Made by a program: the position numbers and the translations under genes. The notes beneath the pieces were generated by a model. It was not told the DNA's origin. It made no database searches and was given only the letters and a program-made list of their open reading frames with translations. A DNA stretch of 38,142 nucleotides from Sphingobium naphthae (GTDB lineage Bacteria > Pseudomonadota > Alphaproteobacteria > Sphingomonadales > Sphingomonadaceae): contig NZ_JAJGNO010000018.1 in the NCBI RefSeq assembly GCF_020782235.1, positions 1 through 38,142 on the forward strand. The letters run 5' to 3'. This document shows positions 32,666-38,142 of this stretch, in pieces (position 1 is the stretch's first letter; every line of letters starts with the position of its first letter).

Positions 32666-32826
32666 TGGCAAATCGCTTATGTTCATTCCCGGTGTGCGTC
32701 GCGCATAATGCCGCGTTGATCGCATCGGTTTCGGCCCGGACCGCCGACTCTCGCATTACTGGCGATCGTGGAATGACGATCGCGCTCTTGCCCTATGCCC
32801 CTGACATAGAAAGCTGCAAGCGGTGA
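32665..32826 (+). CDS. Short 53-aa ORF heading the virB operon
   Basis: 53 aa starting at ATG 32665, seven bases after GGAG, and ending in a GTGA overlap with the virB1-like gene (GTG at 32823). The product (MANRLCSFPVCVAHNAALIA at the N-terminus) has no recognised domain. A good ribosome site and the coupled stop argue for translation, perhaps as a leader peptide linking control at the palindrome to VirB1 synthesis. Confidence 0.55.
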   Translation: MANRLCSFPVCVAHNAALIASVSARTADSRITGDRGMTIALLPYAPDIESCKR

Positions 32827-33503
32827 CGCTTCCCGCCGCAGTCGTCATGGGCCTCGCCGCGCAATGCGCGCCAGATGTGGCTCCAGAGACAATCGCGGCA
32901 ATCGTGAAAACGGAAAGCCAGGGCTACGAGCTGGCGATCAACATCAACGGATTGGGTCACAAGGTCGCCCAGCCAACTACACTGGCGCAGGCGATCAGCA
33001 TCGCGCGCGCCTATGTCGCCAAAGGCTATTCCGTCGATCTTGGCTTGGGACAGATCAACTCCCGGAACATGAAGGCCCTCGGCCTGACGTGGGATACGGT
33101 CTTCGAACCCTGCACGAACATCGCTGCTGCCGGGGCGGTTCTCGCCGGAAATTATCGTCAGGTCAGAAACGGGCTGCACCCGCAACGCGCGCTGCGCATA
33201 GCGCTCTCCATGTACAATACCGGATCGCAGTCACGTGGCTTTGCCAATGGCTATGTGGGGCGGGTGGTCGGCAATGCCGGCTTCGCCACCACCGCCCAGC
33301 CTGCGACGGTCCCATCGACCGCAATTACCAGCACGGCTGACACCGCAACCGCAGCGACGGTGCTGGCCGCCCTGGTCGAAGAAAATACGTCCGACATGGG
33401 GACGCCTCGCGCGGCTCCATCCCCCCCGCCGCCATCGTGGGACGTGTTCGCAAAGGCGGAATTTGAGCGAGCCAGGCTCGCCGGAGAAGGAGACAACCGA
33501 TGA
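32823..33503 (+). CDS. virB1: VirB1-like lytic transglycosylase
   Basis: 226 aa from GTG 32823. The lysozyme-like domain shows the catalytic Glu31 in AAIVKTESQGYELAIN, then YSVDLGLGQINSRNMKALGL and LSMYNTGSQSRGFANGYVG. It opens peptidoglycan for assembly of the type IV secretion channel. The C-terminal 80 residues are Thr/Ala/Pro-rich, as usual for VirB1. No clear cleavable signal peptide is seen in the first residues. The stop overlaps virB2 (ATGA). Confidence 0.9.
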   Translation: MTLPAAVVMGLAAQCAPDVAPETIAAIVKTESQGYELAININGLGHKVAQPTTLAQAISIARAYVAKGYSVDLGLGQINSRNMKALGLTWDTVFEPCTNIAAAGAVLAGNYRQVRNGLHPQRALRIALSMYNTGSQSRGFANGYVGRVVGNAGFATTAQPATVPSTAITSTADTATAATVLAALVEENTSDMGTPRAAPSPPPPSWDVFAKAEFERARLAGEGDNR

Positions 33504-33868
33504 ACCTTGTGTCGCTCGGCGTGCCGACGCTCACCCTTCGATCCCGCGTCACCGCCCGCATCTACGCATTATCGCCGCGCCGTCGGAAACTGGCGCGCAT
33601 CCTGTCGATGTTCGGCCTGGTGGCGCTGGCCTCGCTGCTCTCCGCCGAACCCGCGCTGGCGCAAACCAATCTCGAAAGTTTCGGCCAATCCGTACTGAAC
33701 CTTCTCAGCAACGGCCTGCTGCGTACCGTCGCCATTCTCGCGATCATCGCCGCAGGATTTGGCTGGCTGACGGGCCGTGTCAATACCGGTGCTCTTGTCA
33801 CCGTCATCATCGGTATCGCCCTGATCTTTTCCGCGCCGTGGATCGTCGACCAGCTCAACGCCGGCTGA
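33500..33868 (+). CDS. virB2: VirB2/TrbC-type major pilin
   Basis: 122 aa from ATG 33500, overlapping virB1. A long basic leader (SRVTARIYALSPRRRKLARI) is followed by LSMFGLVALASLLSAEPALA, a signal sequence cleaved at AQA/AQT. The mature pilin has two membrane helices (LLRTVAILAIIAAGFGWLTG and LVTVIIGIALIFSAPWIV) joined by a short basic loop, the usual VirB2 plan. It builds the conjugative pilus. Confidence 0.9.
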   Translation: MNLVSLGVPTLTLRSRVTARIYALSPRRRKLARILSMFGLVALASLLSAEPALAQTNLESFGQSVLNLLSNGLLRTVAILAIIAAGFGWLTGRVNTGALVTVIIGIALIFSAPWIVDQLNAG

Positions 33869-33928
33869 TCTTTGCAAGGCGGGGCGAGGGCCGCCCCGCC
33901 ATCACCGCATAATGCCTAAGGTTCGCAC

Positions 33929-34273
33929 ATGGACGAGGATCGGGAAATCATGGCGCGCAATCCGCTATTCCTGGCGGTGACGCGCCCTGCGCTGTTCGCC
34001 GGTATTCCGATCGAAGCGGCCGTGGTCATCCTGCTGTCCTCGGTGATTGTGCTGATCGGGTTCAACAATCCCGTATATGCAGCAGTCATCGCGGCGGTGA
34101 TGTTCGGCCTTTCGCGGCTGATCGTCCGCCATGACGTGAACGCCTTCCGCCTCATCTTCCTGTGGGGACGCACCAAGGCGGCCAACCGCAACCGGGCATT
34201 CTGGGGTGGCTCCAGCTACACCCCGCTGCCTCTCAAGGGAATCAAGCGCAAGGGATTCGGTCGCAATGGCTAA
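33929..34273 (+). CDS. virB3: VirB3-type T4SS inner-membrane protein
   Basis: 114 aa from ATG 33929 (AAGG about eight bases upstream; ATG 33950 also possible). The order is NPLFLAVTRPALFAGIPIEA, a hydrophobic hairpin (VVILLSSVIVLIGF, YAAVIAAVMFGLSRLI), then VRHDVNAFRLIFLWGRTK, typical of VirB3/TrbD. It associates with VirB4 and the pilus base. Its stop overlaps the virB4 start. Confidence 0.9.
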   Translation: MDEDREIMARNPLFLAVTRPALFAGIPIEAAVVILLSSVIVLIGFNNPVYAAVIAAVMFGLSRLIVRHDVNAFRLIFLWGRTKAANRNRAFWGGSSYTPLPLKGIKRKGFGRNG

Positions 34274-36656
34274 GCCGAACCGCCTGTCCGACCAGGTGCC
34301 GATGAAGGTGGCTCTCAAAGAGGTGCTGCCGACCAAGTTCCTGCCATACGCACGCCATGTCACCGACGAAGTGGTGGCGCTGGATTCCGGCGCCATCATG
34401 CTGTCCTTCGAGTTGCAGGGCCGTGCATTCGAGACGGCCGACGTGCGTGATCTCAATGACTGGCACGCCAAACTCAATGGTATGTTGCGCAACCTGCACG
34501 ACGATCGCCTGTCGATCTGGACGCATCTCGTGCGTGCGCGCGTCGAGCAATATCCTGGCGGCAATTTCCGGTCGCGGTTCGCGCGCGACCTCGATGCCGC
34601 CTATTTCGCGCGGATGAACAAGGAGCGGATGTTCATCAACCGCTTCTTCGTGACGCTGGTGCTGCGTCCTGCGATCCACGGCGCCGACAAGCTGGTCCAG
34701 CTCTTTAAGAGCAAGGCCCGAGCTGGCGCGGAGGCGAATGCCATTGACGTCGATCTCCTCGAAGCCCTGGAAGACAAGGCTCGCGATTTTGAGAAGCTGA
34801 TGGACCGATGCGCACCGCGCCGATTGGCGATCTACGGGCACAATGGTCTGAAATTTTCCGAAACGATGGAAGTCGCGGAAATGGTGATGACCGGGAGGCA
34901 TCGGCGTGTCCCTATCATTCGCGGCCACCTCGGTAGCGCGCTGTATCGTCAACGGGTGATCTTCGGCGGTGAGACGGTCGAGGTCCGCGACGCCGATCGC
35001 AGTGCGTTCGGGGGCATCTTCGGCATTCGGGAGTATCCGGCGTTCACGACGCCGCGCCAGTTCGAATCCCTGCTCGCAGTCGATTTCGGCTTCGTGCTCA
35101 CCCAGTCCTTCACTTTCCTCGGCCGCGCTGCGGCTTCGGAGCGGTTCCGTCTGCGGCAAAAGCAAATGGAGAATGCCGACGATCGCGCCGTCAGCCAGAT
35201 GCTCGATCTCGAAGATGCGGCCGACGATCTGATGTCCAATCGCTTCGTCCTGGGCGACCACCATTTCACGCTGGCGGTCTATTCCGACAGCCTGAAGGGG
35301 CTGCGCGATAATATGTCGATCGCGCGCGCGGCGCTGGCCGACACCGGCATGGTTGCCGCCCGCGAGGGGGCCGCGCTCGAAGCGGCCTATTGGAGCCAGC
35401 TCGTCGGCAATTTCCAATGGCGTGCAAGGCCAGCGCCTATCACGTCGCTCAATTTTGCAGCGTTTTCCCCGTTCCACACATATCCCGCCGGCCTTGCCAC
35501 CGGCAATCATTGGGGCGACGCCATCGCGCTGATGAAGACGAGTGCCCGAAGCCCGTATTTCTTCAGCTTCCACAAGCGCGACCTGGGCCATACGCTGGTC
35601 ATCGGGCCTTCCGGGGGCGGCAAGACCGTCATCGTCAACTTCCTGATGGCGCAGGCTGAGAAGACGGGCGCGCGACAGATTTTCATCGACAAGGACCGCG
35701 GCGCACAGATTTTCGTGCTGGCTTCGGGCGGCACCTATCTCGCTTTGGGGAATGGCACACCCACGGGCTTTGCTCCTCTCAAGGCGCTGGAGAATACTGC
35801 GGAGGATCGGGCCTGGTTGTCGCTCTTCGTGCGCCAGCTCGTCCGCACCGAGAGCCGCCCGATCTCGGTTCAGGAAGAACGGATGATCGACGAAGGCATT
35901 GCCGCAGTGATGCGGCTGCCCCGCGATGATCGCTCGCTCGATGCCCTGCGCTCGATGCTGGGCATGTCGGATGCAGGCGGCGTCGGCGCCCGTCTGGAGA
36001 AATGGACATCGCGCGGCTCGATGGGGTGGGTGTTCGACAATCCGGCGGACGAAATGACGCTCGATACCCGCTTCATCGGTTTCGACATGACGGATTTCCT
36101 CGACAATGACGAAATCCGCGCGCCGGTGATGCTGTACCTGTTCCACCGGATCGATAAGCTACTGACTGGCGAACGCACCATCATCGCGGTCGACGAGTTC
36201 TGGAAGGCGCTGGGCGACGAAGCTTTTCGCAGCTTCGCGCAGGACGGCTTGAAGACCTACCGCAAGCGCAACGCGCTGATGGTGTTCGCCACGCAGTCGC
36301 CTGCGGATGCTCTCAAAAGCGACATCGCCCATTCTATCCTTGAGCAGGTCGCAACCCAGGTAATGCTTCCCAACCCCAAAGGCGCGCGCCGTGATTATGT
36401 TGACGGCTTCTCACTGACCGATGCCGAATTTCAACTGATCCGCGAGGAGCTTTCGCCGGAATCCCGCAAGTTTCTGGTGAAGCAGGGCCATGACAGCGTG
36501 GTGGTCGAACTGGATCTGACCGGCCTCGATGATGAACTGGCCGTCTTGTCGGGACGCGCGGAAACCACGTCCATCGCCGTCGAAGCGGCTGCCGAATTTG
36601 GGCCGGACCCGGCGACCTGGCTCCCGATCTTCCACCAACGTCGTCGTCCGAGCTGA
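34266..36656 (+). CDS. virB4: VirB4-type T4SS ATPase
   Basis: 796 aa from ATG 34266, overlapping virB3 by eight bases; the upstream extension of the frame lies inside virB3. The N-terminal domain is VirB4/TrbE-like (HVTDEVVALDSGAIMLSFEL). The ATPase domain has Walker A GPSGGGKTV at about residues 447-455 and Walker B TIIAVDEFWKAL at about 639-650, then FATQSPADALKSDIAHSI, typical of VirB4. Length is in the family range. It energises pilus assembly and substrate transfer. Confidence 0.96.
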   Translation: MAKPNRLSDQVPMKVALKEVLPTKFLPYARHVTDEVVALDSGAIMLSFELQGRAFETADVRDLNDWHAKLNGMLRNLHDDRLSIWTHLVRARVEQYPGGNFRSRFARDLDAAYFARMNKERMFINRFFVTLVLRPAIHGADKLVQLFKSKARAGAEANAIDVDLLEALEDKARDFEKLMDRCAPRRLAIYGHNGLKFSETMEVAEMVMTGRHRRVPIIRGHLGSALYRQRVIFGGETVEVRDADRSAFGGIFGIREYPAFTTPRQFESLLAVDFGFVLTQSFTFLGRAAASERFRLRQKQMENADDRAVSQMLDLEDAADDLMSNRFVLGDHHFTLAVYSDSLKGLRDNMSIARAALADTGMVAAREGAALEAAYWSQLVGNFQWRARPAPITSLNFAAFSPFHTYPAGLATGNHWGDAIALMKTSARSPYFFSFHKRDLGHTLVIGPSGGGKTVIVNFLMAQAEKTGARQIFIDKDRGAQIFVLASGGTYLALGNGTPTGFAPLKALENTAEDRAWLSLFVRQLVRTESRPISVQEERMIDEGIAAVMRLPRDDRSLDALRSMLGMSDAGGVGARLEKWTSRGSMGWVFDNPADEMTLDTRFIGFDMTDFLDNDEIRAPVMLYLFHRIDKLLTGERTIIAVDEFWKALGDEAFRSFAQDGLKTYRKRNALMVFATQSPADALKSDIAHSILEQVATQVMLPNPKGARRDYVDGFSLTDAEFQLIREELSPESRKFLVKQGHDSVVVELDLTGLDDELAVLSGRAETTSIAVEAAAEFGPDPATWLPIFHQRRRPS

Positions 36657-36668
36657 AGGAGTAATGGC

Positions 36669-37385
36669 ATGCGTCGTTTGAAAGCTGGTTCCATCGCGCT
36701 AGCAGGGTCAGCGCTCTTGTGCGCCGGGACGGCGCGGGCCCAACTTGGCACGGGTATCGTGTTCGATCCTCGCGCCTTCGCACAGCAGATCAAGCAACTG
36801 GAGCAGGCAAGACAGGCCATCCTCCAGGGTAAGCAACAGATTGAGCAGGCGCAGTCGCTGTATCGCGACCTCAACAAGGCGACTGACATCAACAATGTCG
36901 CCAACCAGCTCAAGAGCGACATGCTGCGCACCAGTGACGTGTCTTCGTCCAGCCTGGACGGCTACACGAACGGCAATGTCGATGTGGTCGGCGGTCTGCG
37001 CGGCAAGGCGAGTGACGTTTATCAGGATCTCATAGGTCGGTCCTCGCAAGCGGCCACGGAGAGCGAGCGCGCCGCTTACGAACAGGGCGCGCGTGAAGCG
37101 GCCGTTTCTACCGGCCTTGCCAGCAACGTCGGCGATGCAGTGACAAGCCGCCGCGAAGGGCTGGATGAGCTTCGGGCGCGCCTCGGCAATGCCACCTCGG
37201 CCGCCGAGCGAGCCGATATGTCCGCCCGCTTACAGCTCGAACAGGCGCAGATGATGAATGACCAGATGGCGTTGCAGGCGGTTGAGCTTCAGCGCCGTGC
37301 GAAAGCTGAGGCGGACTATCAGCGATACGTCGCCCTTCAGCAGTCCGATCGCGCGAGCTTTAAGGCTGGCATGGGATTAGATTGA
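36669..37385 (+). CDS. virB5: VirB5/TrbJ-type T4SS protein
   Basis: 238 aa from ATG 36669, with AAGGAG seven bases upstream; ATG 36664 is too close. A signal peptide ends at ARA/QLG. The mature part begins GTGIVFDPRAFAQQIKQLEQ and continues with long amphipathic helices rich in Gln, Ala and Ser, as in VirB5 minor pilus subunits. The end (YVALQQSDRASFKAGMGLD) is polar. Its stop overlaps the lipoprotein gene start. Confidence 0.88.
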   Translation: MRRLKAGSIALAGSALLCAGTARAQLGTGIVFDPRAFAQQIKQLEQARQAILQGKQQIEQAQSLYRDLNKATDINNVANQLKSDMLRTSDVSSSSLDGYTNGNVDVVGGLRGKASDVYQDLIGRSSQAATESERAAYEQGAREAAVSTGLASNVGDAVTSRREGLDELRARLGNATSAAERADMSARLQLEQAQMMNDQMALQAVELQRRAKAEADYQRYVALQQSDRASFKAGMGLD

Positions 37386-37702
37386 TGACCCCCACGTTCC
37401 AAAAATACCTCGGCATCGCCTTGGCCCTTACGTTCATCAGTGGTTGCTCTCCATCTGAAAAAGATCAGACCGGCGATCACCTAAGATCGGATATGCCGCT
37501 TCGCGATGTGGCGTTCTACACGGAAAATCAGCCGCAGCGCCAAGAGATGGAAGCAGTCTGTGCGGACTGGAAATCATCACAGCGTCCGCCTGCTAGTTGG
37601 CCTTCAATCGTCGTCTCTACGTGCAACAATGTCGATACCGCCAATGAACTGCTGAGATCCCGGAAGGACCGCGACGAATTTAAGAAAGGCATGGGTGTGT
37701 GA
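37385..37702 (+). CDS. eexN: EexN-like entry-exclusion lipoprotein
   Basis: 105 aa from ATG 37385, overlapping the virB5 stop. The N-terminus is a lipoprotein signal with lipobox FISGC (Cys at about residue 21). The mature part follows the EexN pattern: RDVAFYTENQPQRQEMEAVC, then STCNNVDTANELLRSRKDRD, with two spaced Cys. EexN blocks uptake of a second copy of the same plasmid. Its place between virB5 and virB6 is usual for such genes. Confidence 0.8.
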   Translation: MTPTFQKYLGIALALTFISGCSPSEKDQTGDHLRSDMPLRDVAFYTENQPQRQEMEAVCADWKSSQRPPASWPSIVVSTCNNVDTANELLRSRKDRDEFKKGMGV

Positions 37703-37741
37703 TGCCATTGCCCTGCTCACGATCAAGCAAGGGGTAGGACA

Positions 37742-38089
37742 GTGGGAAACCTCTTCCAGACCATGTTTGCCTATCTCAGTGACGCTTTGGCCGGCGTAAT
37801 CTCAGCCTACGCTGGCGTCGTGGGCTGGATTTCAGGCCCTCTTCGCGTGGGCGTCACCATCTATATAATCCTCCTCGGTATCGCGATACTTCGCGGAGCC
37901 GTTGAATATCCATTCCGCGAATTTGTGTTTCGTGGAATGAAATTGGCCGCGCTCGTGTTCGCGGTGACGACGCTCTACGGAGCGTCTGTCAGCCTTTTTA
38001 CGATGGACGGCCTTCCTCGCGATGTAGCGACGGCGGTAGGCGGGCCAAGCGTCACCGGACTAGGCGTGTTGATTTCCACTGAGAAGTGA
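37742..38089 (+). CDS. virB6: VirB6-type T4SS protein, 3' truncated by IS
   Basis: Starts at GTG 37742, seven bases after AAGGGG. It reads MGNLFQTMFAYLSDALAGVI followed by hydrophobic helices (VGVTIYIILLGIAILRGAV, KLAALVFAVTTLYGASV), the N-terminus of a VirB6/TrbL polytopic channel protein that is normally about 300 aa. Only 115 codons remain: from 38067 the IS21-family terminus supplies VLISTEK and a stop. Without a full VirB6 the mating channel from this locus should not work unless a copy exists elsewhere. Confidence 0.85.
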   Translation: MGNLFQTMFAYLSDALAGVISAYAGVVGWISGPLRVGVTIYIILLGIAILRGAVEYPFREFVFRGMKLAALVFAVTTLYGASVSLFTMDGLPRDVATAVGGPSVTGLGVLISTEK

Positions 38090-38142
38090 CCCGGGTTTTC
38101 CATCGAGAAGTGACCCGTCTGCGGATTATGTTTCGGGTGTCA
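38067..38142. mobile_element. Left end of an IS21-family insertion sequence (body lies right of the window)
   Basis: The element begins TGTTGATTTCCACTGAGAAG at 38067; its first 30 bases are the exact inverse of 47-76. A second GAGAAGTGACCC follows 24 bases after the first (38081 and 38105), the sub-terminal repeats of IS21-type ends. It interrupts virB6. The flanking bases inside the window at the two ends do not match, so no target duplication links them. Confidence 0.8.

Noticed and set aside
34242..36146. 634-aa leftward reading frame opposite virB4
   Set aside because: VirB4 has both Walker motifs in the other strand; the antisense product is His/Arg/Glu-rich with no recognisable fold.

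Overview
The window reads as an accessory plasmid or integrative conjugative element from a GC-rich alphaproteobacterium. A sphingomonad (Sphingobium, Sphingomonas or Novosphingobium type) is most likely, judged from the gene content and codon use of the copper cluster, the ParB/ArdC backbone and the VirB-type conjugation genes. This is inference: no rRNA or taxonomic marker gene is present.

Layout. Both window edges are ends of the same IS21-family insertion sequence. The right end of one copy occupies 1-76 and the left end of another occupies 38067-38142; they share an exact 30-bp inverted repeat. Each end cuts into a gene (a TolC-type outer-membrane channel on the left, a VirB6-type T4SS gene on the right) and supplies its stop codon.

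(1) 61-10165 is a copper-resistance region. A leftward chain runs CnrY-like anti-sigma, CnrX-like metal sensor, ECF sigma factor, multicopper oxidase CopA, CopB, DUF305, DUF411, two small secreted Cys/Met proteins and TolC. A c-type cytochrome lies upstream of this chain on the same strand, and copC-copD diverge rightward from the cytochrome. (2) 10177-15481 holds a putative PD-(D/E)XK-type protein, a solitary fliQ, a thioredoxin-reductase-like flavoprotein and a Cu(I) P-type ATPase. (3) 15537-18778 is leftward plasmid backbone: Fic protein with a VbhA-like antitoxin, DUF3768, and an unknown 310-aa protein. (4) 18876-23125 is a rightward arsenic operon: arsR, two different arsenate reductases, arsB, arsH, a decayed membrane ORF and an arsN-like acetyltransferase. 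It sits between backbone genes like an insertion. (5) 23324-28559 resumes the leftward backbone: ParB-like protein, a 63-aa protein, a membrane protein, ArdC antirestriction protein and a DinJ/RelB antitoxin. (6) 28560-29830 is an AT-rich region with short repeats, then a winged-helix-like protein coupled to a YafQ toxin. (7) 29916-32187 is a tightly packed leftward operon of CHC2/Toprim primase-like protein, SNase-like nuclease, small membrane protein and HEPN-like protein. (8) 32641-38089 is the VirB-type mating-pair operon: a 53-aa ORF, VirB1, B2, B3, B4, B5, an EexN-like lipoprotein and truncated VirB6.

The most striking non-coding signal is a long structured element present three times (17644-17820, 25403-25808, 27700-28104). 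Each copy lies directly upstream of a leftward backbone operon: DUF3768-vbhA-fic, the 63-aa gene with parB, and ardC. The copies differ in sequence, but several stems are kept by compensatory base changes, including one stem position that is A-T, C-G and T-A in the three copies. This is strong evidence for a conserved RNA or single-stranded DNA fold. Because the copies head operons with anti-restriction, ParB-like and toxin genes next to a conjugation operon, a shared leader RNA or an Frpo-like single-stranded promoter active on plasmid entry is an attractive hypothesis. I do not recognise it as a known family.
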